DNA of 12,709 bases from Darwinimomas sp963643215 (lineage in GTDB: Bacteria; Bacillota; Clostridia; Lachnospirales; Lachnospiraceae), in assembly GCA_963643215.1 (NCBI GenBank), contig CAVIJY010000048.1:1-12709 (forward strand). Direction: 5' to 3'. The translations under genes were made by a program, and so were the position numbers. Below are positions 1 to 6,662 of the stretch, in pieces. Position 1 is the first letter of the stretch; each line of letters opens with the position of its first letter. The notes under the pieces are model-generated. The model made no database searches, had not been told where the DNA came from, and was given only the letters and a program-made list of their open reading frames with translations.

Positions 1-783
1 AGAGAGCTTGATCTGTATGCGAATGTCCGCCCCGTGAAGGTGGAGAGCGAGGGCATAGACTGGGCATTCTTCAGGGAGAACACAGAGGGTGAATATACGC
101 TGGGCAGTCAGGGCATAGAGATGCCGGAGCTGCTGACGATGGACTTTAAGGTCATCACAAATGCCGGAACACGCCGCATATGCCGCGCGGCATGCGAATA
201 TGCCATCGCCCACGGAAAGACCAGGATACATATAGTCACAAAGGCCAATATCATGAAAAAGACGGACGGAAGCTTCTCCGAGATATGCCATGAGGTGGTC
301 GACAGCTATCCGGGTCTTACGGCGGATGACTACTATATCGATATCATGACGGCAAAGCTTCTTGAAAAAGATACAAGAAAGAATCTGGAAGTATTTGTAC
401 TTCCGAATCTATATGGTGATATAATAACCGATGAGGCTGCTCAGATACAGGGCGGTGTCGGAACCGCAGGAAGCGCCAATATAGGAGACCGGTATGCCTT
501 CTTTGAGGCCATACACGGAACCGCGCCCGCGCTTATCGCGCAGGGGCTCGGCAGCTATGCCAACCCCATGAGCATACTCAAGGCTGCAGCCATGATGCTC
601 AGTCACATCGGATATACCGAGAAGTCTGACAGGCTGGAGAGGATACTCGAAAAGGTGAATCTTGCATTTCAACCGGAGGCTGCCGCAAAGGAGAGATCCT
701 ACGCAGGAGGCTTCACCGGAGGACGGGACGGGATCACCACCAATGAATTCTGTGATCATATCATAGGGATGCTTGGCTGCTGA
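1..783 (+). CDS. Isocitrate/isopropylmalate-family dehydrogenase, 5'-truncated
   Basis: This is the C-terminal 260 codons of an NAD(P)-dependent beta-decarboxylating dehydrogenase, probably isocitrate dehydrogenase. The frame is open from base 1, and RELDLYANVRP, the substrate-loop motif of the family, is encoded ahead of the GTG at 34, so the true start lies outside the window. Other family motifs follow in order: RENTEGEY (the catalytic Tyr region), TKANIMKKTDG (the catalytic Lys region), LPNLYGDIITDEAA (metal-binding Asp residues) and EAIHGTAP...ANP...MML (the nucleotide-binding loop). Isocitrate, isopropylmalate, homoisocitrate and tartrate dehydrogenases share these motifs. ENTEGEY favours the isocitrate type, but the substrate is not settled. 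About 200 bases separate it from cobT and it need not share that transcript. Family assignment is firm; substrate is inferred. Confidence 0.9.
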   Translation, partial: RELDLYANVRPVKVESEGIDWAFFRENTEGEYTLGSQGIEMPELLTMDFKVITNAGTRRICRAACEYAIAHGKTRIHIVTKANIMKKTDGSFSEICHEVVDSYPGLTADDYYIDIMTAKLLEKDTRKNLEVFVLPNLYGDIITDEAAQIQGGVGTAGSANIGDRYAFFEAIHGTAPALIAQGLGSYANPMSILKAAAMMLSHIGYTEKSDRLERILEKVNLAFQPEAAAKERSYAGGFTGGRDGITTNEFCDHIIGMLGC

Positions 784-981
784 GGGCAGGAGATCTCTGT
801 GAGGGATCATACCGTTGACCGATGCATATCAGCTATACAACCATAGAAAACACCAGAACGGCGGGAGCACAGCCCCGCCGATTTGGCGTATACTGAAGCG
901 GGAGCTGCTGAGGGCGGCAGACCCCGCGATACCGAACAAAACAGCAGGAGAGCATGCGGCAGATAAGGAGCACGAATCAAT
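784..981 (+). promoter_or_regulatory. Structured non-coding leader upstream of cobT
   Basis: I see no convincing gene in this 198-base gap. It has two GC-rich hairpins. Hairpin A pairs CGGCGGG (859-865) with CCCGCCG (874-880) around an 8-base loop. Hairpin B pairs GCGGG (898-902) with CCCGC (923-927) and, inside that, CTGC (905-908) with GCAG (917-920). CCCGC at 874-878, part of hairpin A, could instead pair with GCGGG at 898-902 of hairpin B, so the two folds can exclude each other. No T-run follows either hairpin, so a simple terminator for the upstream dehydrogenase is not supported. A leader regulating the cobalamin genes is possible, but the cobalamin riboswitch core is not recognisable. 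Confidence 0.35.
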
Positions 982-2040
982 ATGGAGCGAGAGGTACTTG
1001 AGTGGAATTCGATGATACGCCCGGCTGACGAGGCTGCGCGCAGATCCTGCAAGAGCGCATGGGATCACATATCAAAGCCGCTTGACGGTCTGGGAGAGCT
1101 GGAGACCATAGTCACCCGCATAGCGGCATTGACGGGAGATACAGATGTTGATATCTCAAGGAGAGCTCTGGTAATATTCTGTGCGGACAATGGTATAGTG
1201 GAGGAGGGCGTGTCACAGTCCGACTCGTCAGTGACGGCTCTGGTGGCTGCAGAGATGGCGAAGGAGCGCACCAGCGTATGCCTGATGGCGAAAAACGCCC
1301 GTATGGACATATATACCGTGGATATGGGTATGAAAACTCATGTGCCGGGAGTAAGGGACATGCACATCGCGGACGGAACAGCCAATATCACCAAAGGACC
1401 GGCGATGAGCCGCGAGCAGGCCATCCGCTCGATAGGATGCGGAATACAGCTGGCGAAGGAATGCAGGGACAGAGGCTGCAGGATACTGGCTCAGGGAGAG
1501 ATGGGGATAGCCAATACCAGCACGGCAGCGGCTGTATCGGCTGTGATGCTCGGACTCTCACCGGAGGATGTGACGGGACGCGGAGCCGGGCTGTCTGATG
1601 CGGGTCTTGAAAGGAAAAAGCAGGCCATCGCCAAAGCTATAGATATCAACAGGCCTGATCCGAAGGACGGGATAGATGTTCTGTCCAAGGTGGGCGGATT
1701 TGACATAGCCGGCATGGCAGGGCTTATCATAGGCGGAGCGATATACCGGATACCGGTGGTTCTCGACGGTGTGATCAGCATGGCGGCAGCGCTTGTGGCG
1801 GCAGCGGTATGTCCTGATTGCGTGCAGGCCATGATCGCCAGCCATTCGGGCGCGGAGCCGGCCATGAAGGCCGGGCTTGAGAGGCTCGGGCTGACGCCGA
1901 TCATATACGCGGGGATGAAGCTGGGCGAGGGCACAGGCGCGGTATGCCTGATCCCGATCATAGATATGGCGTTGGCAGTGTACGATGATGCCGGCAAGTT
2001 CACGGAAAGCGGAGTAGAGCAGTACACGCCGCAGGCATAG
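982..2040 (+). CDS. cobT: Nicotinate-nucleotide:base (dimethylbenzimidazole) phosphoribosyltransferase CobT
   Basis: CobT transfers phosphoribose from nicotinate mononucleotide to 5,6-dimethylbenzimidazole or a related base, making the alpha-ribazole phosphate used as the cobamide lower ligand. The 352 residues match the usual length. Family signatures include SKPLDGLGELE near the N-terminus, CADNGIVEEGVSQ (about 67-79), GEMGIANTSTAAA, TGRGAGLSD, GGFDIAGMAGL and SHSGAEPAM. GEGTGA near the end carries Glu316, in the position of the catalytic base Glu317 of the Salmonella enzyme. The ATG at 982 is preceded by AAGGAG at 965-970, 11 bases away, which is slightly long but the best option. It is the first gene of the cob cluster, with cobU 27 bases downstream. 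Base specificity (dimethylbenzimidazole, other benzimidazoles or purines) cannot be read from the sequence. Confidence 0.97.
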   Translation: MEREVLEWNSMIRPADEAARRSCKSAWDHISKPLDGLGELETIVTRIAALTGDTDVDISRRALVIFCADNGIVEEGVSQSDSSVTALVAAEMAKERTSVCLMAKNARMDIYTVDMGMKTHVPGVRDMHIADGTANITKGPAMSREQAIRSIGCGIQLAKECRDRGCRILAQGEMGIANTSTAAAVSAVMLGLSPEDVTGRGAGLSDAGLERKKQAIAKAIDINRPDPKDGIDVLSKVGGFDIAGMAGLIIGGAIYRIPVVLDGVISMAAALVAAAVCPDCVQAMIASHSGAEPAMKAGLERLGLTPIIYAGMKLGEGTGAVCLIPIIDMALAVYDDAGKFTESGVEQYTPQA

Positions 2041-2067
2041 GCAGACGACGGCAATCGGTACAGGAAG

Positions 2068-2610
2068 ATGATCATACTACTTACAGGCGGCTCAGGCTGC
2101 GGAAAAAGCTCCTTTGCGGAGAAGATATGCATGGCACATGCCATGCCGAGATACTATATAGCCGCCATGCAGCCATTCGGCAGTGACGGTCTGCAGAAGA
2201 TAGACAGGCACAGGGCCATGCGCAGCGGCAAGGGATTTGAGACATTTGAAAGATATACGGATCTGGAGTATCTGCAGCTGCCCGCTGCAGGCGGAACCGC
2301 GCTTCTCGAGTGTATATGCAATCTGACTGCCAATGAGATGTTTGATGAAAACGGAGATGTCTTTGATCCGAGAGAGCGGGTGCTGGCCGGAGTCGAGGCA
2401 CTTGAGCGGCAGTGTTCCGTCGTGGTCGTGGTAACCAATGATGTGGGCAGCGACGGCTGCGCATATGATGAGACCACATGCAGATATATAGAATATGTCG
2501 GAGATATCAACCGCAGACTGGCGCAAAGGGCAGATGTGGTGCTGGAGCTGGTATGCGGCATCCCCATAGAGATAAAAGGAACCGTGGCAATGACGGGAGT
2601 TGCACAGTAG
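2068..2610 (+). CDS. cobU: Adenosylcobinamide kinase / adenosylcobinamide-phosphate guanylyltransferase CobU
   Basis: CobU phosphorylates adenosylcobinamide and then transfers GMP to it, producing the adenosylcobinamide-GDP used by CobS. The protein has 180 residues, normal for the family. Its Walker A loop GGSGCGKS (7-14) is intact. KIDRHRAMR (44-52) is the HR region, where His48 is the likely guanylylated histidine (His46 in Salmonella). LLECICNLTANEMF (79-92) is the Walker B-like segment. VTNDVGSDGCAYD (122-134) replaces the common NEVGxGIVP motif, and RLAQRADVVLELVCGIPIEIKG closes the domain. The divergent NDVGSDG form may be the usual clostridial variant. It sits between cobT and cobS, 15 bases before cobS. 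The only SD-like bases (AGGA, 2062-2065) are unusually close to the ATG; the start is chosen on family alignment. Confidence 0.93.
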   Translation: MIILLTGGSGCGKSSFAEKICMAHAMPRYYIAAMQPFGSDGLQKIDRHRAMRSGKGFETFERYTDLEYLQLPAAGGTALLECICNLTANEMFDENGDVFDPRERVLAGVEALERQCSVVVVVTNDVGSDGCAYDETTCRYIEYVGDINRRLAQRADVVLELVCGIPIEIKGTVAMTGVAQ

Positions 2611-2625
2611 GATCGGACAGTATAT

Positions 2626-3393
2626 ATGAAAACAGCAATAAACTCTTTGATAACAGCATTTCAGATGTTTTCGGTCATCCCCATGCCGGACATAGAATAC
2701 GATGAAAAGAACATGCGCTACATGCTTTCGTGGCTGCCGTTGATAGGCGCAGTCATCGGAGCGGTCATGTGGATATGGGAGATAGCCGCGCAGCAGCTTC
2801 TACTCGGAAACCTTGCCCGAGCGGCAGGCCTTGCGGTGATCCCGGTCATCATATCAGGCGGTATCCATATGGACGGATTCTGTGATACCGTCGATGCCCT
2901 GTCAAGCCACGCACTGCCTGAAAAGAAAAGGCAGATATTGAAGGATTCCAATGCGGGCGCCTTCGCGGTGATAGCAATGACCACATATATGGTGATATAT
3001 GTTGCCGCATGCTCCGAGCTTGCTGTGAGGTCGAAGACAGCCGCGTTTCTGGGACTGCACCAGATGCTGGCGAGATGCCTTGGAAGCTATGCAAGCCTGA
3101 AGTTTCCGTCATCCTCGCAGCATGGGATGCAGTATACATTTCAGAAGGCAGCAGATACAAATGCTGTCATTCCCGTATATGTGTGGACATGCGTCATAGT
3201 CGGGTGCATGCTGGTGCTGGCGCCGCTGTGCGCGATGCTGTGTACCTCGGCAGGCTTTTTGTGCCTGGCATATCTGAAAAGCATGGCCCAGCGTGAATTT
3301 GAGGGAATGTCAGGAGATCTGGCAGGATGGCTGATCACGGTTTCATCGCTCGTCATGCTGCTGGTATACGCTCTGTGCGGAAACACCATGTGA
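2626..3393 (+). CDS. cobS: Adenosylcobinamide-GDP ribazoletransferase (cobalamin synthase) CobS
   Basis: CobS is the membrane enzyme that joins adenosylcobinamide-GDP to alpha-ribazole or its phosphate, the last joining step of cobamide synthesis. The 255 residues match the family. The signature GGIHMDGFCDTVDAL (78-92) holds the Asp residues that bind metal, followed by KDSNAGAF (106-113) and EGMSGDLAGW (226-235). Hydrophobic helices are visible around 37-52, 66-78, 112-130, 182-214 and 235-252, consistent with a polytopic inner-membrane protein. The start at 2626 gives the normal N-terminus (MKTAINSLITAFQMFSVIP). No good ribosome binding site is seen ahead of it, so translation may be coupled to cobU, which ends 16 bases upstream. 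A 145-base gap containing a tandem repeat follows. Confidence 0.95.
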   Translation: MKTAINSLITAFQMFSVIPMPDIEYDEKNMRYMLSWLPLIGAVIGAVMWIWEIAAQQLLLGNLARAAGLAVIPVIISGGIHMDGFCDTVDALSSHALPEKKRQILKDSNAGAFAVIAMTTYMVIYVAACSELAVRSKTAAFLGLHQMLARCLGSYASLKFPSSSQHGMQYTFQKAADTNAVIPVYVWTCVIVGCMLVLAPLCAMLCTSAGFLCLAYLKSMAQREFEGMSGDLAGWLITVSSLVMLLVYALCGNTM

Positions 3394-3409
3394 GGCTTTT
3401 TGACTGGCA

Positions 3410-3520
3410 GCAGAGATCCGGCGGCAGGAACCCGGCGGCAGAGACTCAGCGGCAGGAGTCCGGCAGCAGAGACTCAGCGGCAGGAGCCCGGCTGCGGATC
3501 AGATGCAGCGGCAGGATCAT
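3410..3520. repeat. 28-bp tandem repeat (three units plus a degenerate fourth)
   Basis: Three adjacent 28-base units occupy 3410-3437, 3438-3465 and 3466-3493, followed by a degenerate 27-base unit at 3494-3520. By eye, units 2 and 3 agree at 26 of 28 positions and units 1 and 3 at 23 of 28. Each unit begins GCAGAGA and contains GCGGCAGGA followed by CCGGC. Because 28 is not a multiple of three, the array is unlikely to be coding, although stop-free frames run through it. Unit 2 can fold as GACTC (3443-3447) with GAGTC (3456-3460). Each unit has an SD-like AGGA or AGGAG core. It fills nearly all of the gap between cobS and the short CobU-like gene. There are no unique spacers, so it is not a CRISPR. 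Confidence 0.85.
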
Positions 3521-3523
3521 ATC

Positions 3524-3530
3524 AAAGGAG
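3524..3530 (+). promoter_or_regulatory. Ribosome binding site that fixes the start of the short CobU-like gene
   Basis: AAAGGAG lies 8 bases ahead of the ATG at 3539. It favours that start over the in-frame ATG at 3503, which falls inside the degenerate repeat unit and would add 12 residues with no family resemblance. Confidence 0.8.
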
Positions 3531-3538
3531 AATACGGC

Positions 3539-3901
3539 ATGATATTGATAGTGGGAGCAGAGAGCTCCGGGAAGCGCGAGCTGGCGGTATCCATGGGATA
3601 TGAGGATCGGGAGATCGCCGACGGCATATGGGATGAGAGTCCGGTTCTGTACCATCTGGAGAGTATGATATTTTCTGCCGTACACTCACAGGAGTATGAC
3701 AGGACTGCCTGGCTTGAAAGACTCAGAGCCAAGTCTGTGATCATATGCAATGAGGTCGGAAGCGGCGTGATCCCTGTGGAGCGGTGGGAGAGACTGGCAA
3801 GAGAGGAGACAGGCCGTATGTGTACCGCGCTTGCCAAAGAGGCTGACACCGTAGTGCGCATGGTATGCGGTATCCCGACGGTATTGAAGGGAACGCTCTG
3901 A
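3539..3901 (+). CDS. Short CobU-like P-loop protein (second CobU homologue)
   Basis: This 120-residue protein resembles CobU at both ends but lacks the middle. The N-terminus has a glycine-rich loop GAESSGKR (6-13) in which Arg13 replaces the Ser/Thr that normally follows the Walker A lysine, so nucleotide/Mg binding may be impaired. The His-Arg region carrying the guanylylated histidine is missing. The C-terminal part is well kept: CNEVGSGVIPVERW (70-83), then REETGR, ALAKEADTVVRMVCGIPTVLKG (99-118 region). Short CobU-like proteins of this size beside cob genes are known in clostridia, so it is probably not simply a broken copy. It may be a regulator, a partner subunit of CobU or a salvage enzyme; none of these is shown. 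It lies between the tandem repeat and cobC. Confidence 0.75.
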   Translation: MILIVGAESSGKRELAVSMGYEDREIADGIWDESPVLYHLESMIFSAVHSQEYDRTAWLERLRAKSVIICNEVGSGVIPVERWERLAREETGRMCTALAKEADTVVRMVCGIPTVLKGTL

Positions 3902-3953
3902 GCAGGCGGAGCGCAGACGGCACGGCTTACTTACAGATGCGAAGGAGCTGTAT

Positions 3954-4559
3954 ATGCAGGTGGTGATGATCAGACATTCGAAGACGCCCGGCAACGAGGA
4001 GCATAAATACATCGGACGCACGGACCAGATGCTGAGTGAAAACGGAATAAGGCTCGCGGAGTCCATGGCGGAAGAGTATGCCAAAGAGCTGGGGGATGTA
4101 GCCGAGGTATATGTGACCTCGCTGAAGAGAACACAGCAGACTGCACGGATACTCTTTCCGAAGGCCGGACAGATAGTGATAAACGGGCTTCGGGAGATGG
4201 ACTTCGGAGACTTTGAGGGTAAAAATGCAGACCAGATGGCGGATGATCCGCAGTACAGAGCCTGGGTGGACGGTATGTGCACAGGGACATGTCCGGGCGG
4301 AGAGCAAAGAGGGGCGTTCTCCGCGAGAGTCTGCAATGAGTTCGCAAGAATCATGCGCGAGCACAAGGGCAGCGATGATACTGTTGTGATGGTGCTGCAC
4401 GGCGGAACCATCATGAGTATAGGCGAGAGATATGTATCGCCGAAGAGAAACTTTTATGACAGCTATTTCAAAAACTGTCAGGGAGTCAGATTTGATGTAA
4501 GATGGAACGAGGACGAGATTCAACTGATCAATGAAAGGACGATAGGAGAGACACTATGA
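3954..4559 (+). CDS. cobC: Histidine phosphatase family protein, probable alpha-ribazole phosphatase CobC
   Basis: This is a 201-residue member of the phosphoglycerate-mutase-like histidine phosphatases. The phosphorylated His8 sits in RHSKT (7-11), where Ser replaces the common Gly of RHGxT. Arg59 is in TSLKRTQQTA, the acidic residue is probably Glu81 in LREMDFGDFEGK, and the second catalytic His149 is in VLHGGT. The family contains many phosphatases. CobC, which removes the phosphate from alpha-ribazole phosphate or cobamide phosphate, is assigned from its place directly after cobT-cobU-cobS and the short CobU-like gene, and from GREMDFG/CPGGE-like spacing typical of CobC. AAGGAG at 3942-3947 is 6 bases ahead of the ATG. 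Its TGA overlaps the start of the next gene. Confidence 0.8.
   Translation: MQVVMIRHSKTPGNEEHKYIGRTDQMLSENGIRLAESMAEEYAKELGDVAEVYVTSLKRTQQTARILFPKAGQIVINGLREMDFGDFEGKNADQMADDPQYRAWVDGMCTGTCPGGEQRGAFSARVCNEFARIMREHKGSDDTVVMVLHGGTIMSIGERYVSPKRNFYDSYFKNCQGVRFDVRWNEDEIQLINERTIGETL
4556..4559 (+). promoter_or_regulatory. ATGA stop-start overlap coupling cobC to the FchA-like gene
   Basis: The ATG of the folate gene (4556-4558) overlaps the cobC stop TGA (4557-4559). AGGAG at 4544-4548 lies 7 bases upstream inside cobC. This arrangement indicates translational coupling and co-transcription of the two genes. Confidence 0.9.
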
Positions 4560-5134
4560 ATACACGCAGCATGACAATCGACGCATATCTGGATGTGTTT
4601 GGAAGCAAGGAGCCGGTGCCCGGCGGCGGCGGAGCCACGGCTGTGATCGGGGCTCTGGCATGCTCCGCATGCATCATGGTCTGCTCGCTTACGCTCGGAA
4701 AGCGCAAGTATGCAGACATCGAGGAGGAAGTAAAGGCTGTTGAGAGCCGCATGGTCAAGGCGCGGGAGGAGTTTCTGAGACTGGCCGACGCAGATGCCGA
4801 GGCATTTGAGCCGCTGTCACAGGCATATAAGCGCAAGGATATAACTGATGAAGAGATGGACGCACTGCTTGAGAATGCAGGAAATGTGCCGCTTCGGATG
4901 CTTGAGCTTGCGGTCGAGATCCTTCCCGATATCAAATACATGGAAAAGAACGGAAGCACCCTTGCAGTCTCGGATGCACAGTGTGCGGCAAGCATGATAC
5001 AGAGCGTGGTTACAAACGGCAATATTCTGACATTATGCAATGTAAAGCTCATGAAGGGGCAGGAGAGAATCGACAGGATGGAATCAAAAATCGCACAACT
5101 CCTTGCACAGTACAAGGCTTTTTTGATAAAATAA
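4556..5134 (+). CDS. Cyclodeaminase/cyclohydrolase family protein (FchA-like)
   Basis: This 192-residue protein belongs to the formiminotransferase-cyclodeaminase C-terminal family. Relatives are methenyltetrahydrofolate cyclohydrolase FchA and formimidoyltetrahydrofolate cyclodeaminase. The folate-site glycine loop PVPGGGGATA is at 20-29, followed by a helical segment and LTLGKRKYADIEEE (46-58). AVSDAQCAASM (about 139-149) and a TNGNILTLCNVKL segment correspond to the conserved C-terminal helices. No glutamate formiminotransferase domain is fused and no histidine-degradation genes are near, which favours a one-carbon (FchA-type) role over histidine catabolism. Coupling to cobC suggests the product works with corrinoid-dependent one-carbon chemistry such as methyl transfer from methyl-tetrahydrofolate; that is inference. 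At 192 residues it is slightly shorter than the about 210 typical of FchA. Confidence 0.85.
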   Translation: MNTRSMTIDAYLDVFGSKEPVPGGGGATAVIGALACSACIMVCSLTLGKRKYADIEEEVKAVESRMVKAREEFLRLADADAEAFEPLSQAYKRKDITDEEMDALLENAGNVPLRMLELAVEILPDIKYMEKNGSTLAVSDAQCAASMIQSVVTNGNILTLCNVKLMKGQERIDRMESKIAQLLAQYKAFLIK

Positions 5135-5168
5135 TTCGGTCTCATACAGATATGCCGACAGACTGAAT

Positions 5169-5879
5169 ATGAAAAAATATGCAAGATTCGCAGGAATTGC
5201 GGGGCTTTTGATAGCTGCGGCTGTGTACGCGATGCAGTCGGCAGGATATCTGAGACTCGAATCATCAAAGAGCGCCGCAGAGCTTCAGGAGACGGCGGGC
5301 GCTGCTTCGGAGACGACGGGAGTCGCTTCGGAAACCGCAGGAACTGCTTCGGAGACCGCGGCGGATGGCGGCGCAGATACGGACAGGTCATCAGCCTTAA
5401 GAGATGTCGTGTCCGAGACGGATCAGCCCATGATCATGGTTCATGTGTGCGGATATGTGGCCAGCCCCGGAGTGTACGAGCTGCACGAGGGCGCAAGAGT
5501 CTATGAGGCCATAGATGCCGCAGGCGGATATGTCGAGGAGGCAGACCAGTCATATATGAATCTGGCGGCAGAGCTGACCGACGGCATGAAGATATATGTG
5601 CCCGGGATCGGGGAAGAGTATACGGCAGGAGCTTCTGAACTGAGCTCGTATATGCCCGGCAGCGGGACTGCCGAAACAGCGGCCGGGAAGGTCAATATCA
5701 ATACGGCTGACGCGGCGGCGCTGCAGACATTGCCGGGGATCGGACCGTCAAGAGCTGCAGATATCATAGCCTACAGGGAGAAGAACGGCGCCTTTGCCGG
5801 CATAGAGGATATCATGAAGGTGCCGGGTATAAAGAATGCCGCGTTTGCAAAGCTGGAGGATATGATAACGACTAGATAG
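5169..5879 (+). CDS. comEA: ComEA-type competence DNA-binding protein (SLBB + helix-hairpin-helix)
   Basis: ComEA is the membrane-anchored receptor that binds double-stranded DNA outside the cell for uptake through ComEC. The 236-residue protein has an N-terminal membrane anchor (about 7-22, after MKKYAR). A low-complexity linker follows with heptad repeats (41-61). The SLBB domain spans about 89-146 (VHVCGYVASPGVYEL...GMKIYVPG). After a second linker comes the helix-hairpin-helix pair, from KVNINTADAAALQTLPGIG (174-192) through ITTR at the end, including the DNA-contact loops LPGIGPSRA and VPGIKNAAF. No comEB or comEC is in the window. ComEA-like proteins also occur in species not known to be transformable, so competence itself is not implied. 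No strong ribosome binding site is seen before the ATG. Confidence 0.9.
   Translation: MKKYARFAGIAGLLIAAAVYAMQSAGYLRLESSKSAAELQETAGAASETTGVASETAGTASETAADGGADTDRSSALRDVVSETDQPMIMVHVCGYVASPGVYELHEGARVYEAIDAAGGYVEEADQSYMNLAAELTDGMKIYVPGIGEEYTAGASELSSYMPGSGTAETAAGKVNINTADAAALQTLPGIGPSRAADIIAYREKNGAFAGIEDIMKVPGIKNAAFAKLEDMITTR
5289..5351 (+). repeat. Three 21-bp in-frame repeats in the ComEA linker
   Basis: Three consecutive 21-base units encode ETAGAAS, ETTGVAS and ETAGTAS (residues 41-61), with a partial fourth unit ETA. The repeat keeps the reading frame and lengthens the flexible stalk between the membrane anchor and the SLBB domain. Copy number could vary between strains. Confidence 0.85.
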
Positions 5880-5938
5880 ACCATGATGGCGATGACACAG
5901 AACGATGTGTCGATATATACGGAGTCGAGGTAGGGATT

Positions 5939-6652
5939 ATGCTGAAAGCACTGGTTGTAGATGATGAAAAGCTGATCGTAAAGGGGATAAAGTTCAGTCT
6001 GGAGCAGGACGGATATCAGGTGGACTGCGCATATGACGGCGAGAGCGCCCTTGAGATGGCCAAAAAGACAGAATATGATGTAGTGCTTCTGGATCTGATG
6101 CTTCCCAATATGGACGGGCTTCAGGTATGCCAGGCCATAAGAGAATTCTCATCCATGCCCATCATCATGGTGACGGCCAAGGACTCGGATATGGACAAGA
6201 TACTCGGACTGGAGTACGGAGCGGATGATTACATCACAAAGCCGTTCAATATTCTGGAGGTCAAGGCGCGTATCAAGGCCATACAAAGACGCGATGCCAA
6301 GAGCAAGGCGGCCAAGGAGGCGGACAGCTCGAGGATCTCTGCGGGAGAGCTGGAGATAAACACGGATTCGAGGACGGTGAAGGCATCCGGAAGAGACATA
6401 GAGCTCACGGCCAAGGAGTTTGACATACTGATGCTCATGGCTTCCAATCCTGACAAGGTATACAGCCGGGATCAGCTTCTGAAGCTGATCTGGGGCGACA
6501 AGGTCAAGGAAGAAAGTGATGAGAGAACTGTAGATGTGCATGTCAGACGGCTCCGGGAGAAGATAGAGCCTGTGCCGAGCACACCGACATATATTCACAC
6601 GAAATGGGGCGTCGGATACTATTTCAGTGTCAACAACAAGATAGGCAGATAA
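5939..6652 (+). CDS. OmpR/PhoB-family response regulator, orphan in this window
   Basis: This is a two-domain response regulator of 237 residues. The receiver domain (about 3-115) has the acidic pair Asp8-Asp9, the phospho-acceptor Asp52 in VVLLDLMLPNMDG, the switch Thr79 in MVTAKD, and Lys101 in ITKPF. A short linker leads to a winged-helix DNA-binding domain (about 133-232) with the typical LTAKEFDILMLMASNP, YSRDQLLKLIWG, RTVDVHVRRLREKIE and GVGYYF segments. The whole is close to the PhoB/WalR type. No histidine kinase gene is in the window; one would normally follow directly. The next gene, beyond a hairpin and the assembly gap, is an Asp23 protein. Its targets cannot be read from the sequence. 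Confidence 0.95.
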   Translation: MLKALVVDDEKLIVKGIKFSLEQDGYQVDCAYDGESALEMAKKTEYDVVLLDLMLPNMDGLQVCQAIREFSSMPIIMVTAKDSDMDKILGLEYGADDYITKPFNILEVKARIKAIQRRDAKSKAAKEADSSRISAGELEINTDSRTVKASGRDIELTAKEFDILMLMASNPDKVYSRDQLLKLIWGDKVKEESDERTVDVHVRRLREKIEPVPSTPTYIHTKWGVGYYFSVNNKIGR

Positions 6653-6662
6653 GCATACAGCT

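Noticed and set aside
34..783. Complete dehydrogenase starting at the GTG at 34
   Set aside because: Conserved RELDLYANVRP residues are encoded upstream of 34 and the N-terminal domain is missing, so the gene is cut by the window edge.
784..981. Cobalamin riboswitch upstream of cobT
   Set aside because: GC hairpins are present, but the GGGAA-GGTG core and the B12-box consensus are not found in order.
815..1015. Small open frame overlapping the cobT start
   Set aside because: It has no ribosome binding site, overlaps the leader hairpins and cobT, and its translation resembles nothing known.
3410..3520. CRISPR array
   Set aside because: The 28-base units are directly adjacent with no unique spacers and no cas genes nearby.
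3503..3538. Upstream start for the short CobU-like gene
   Set aside because: The extension lies in the degenerate repeat unit; a strong AAAGGAG sits just before the ATG at 3539.
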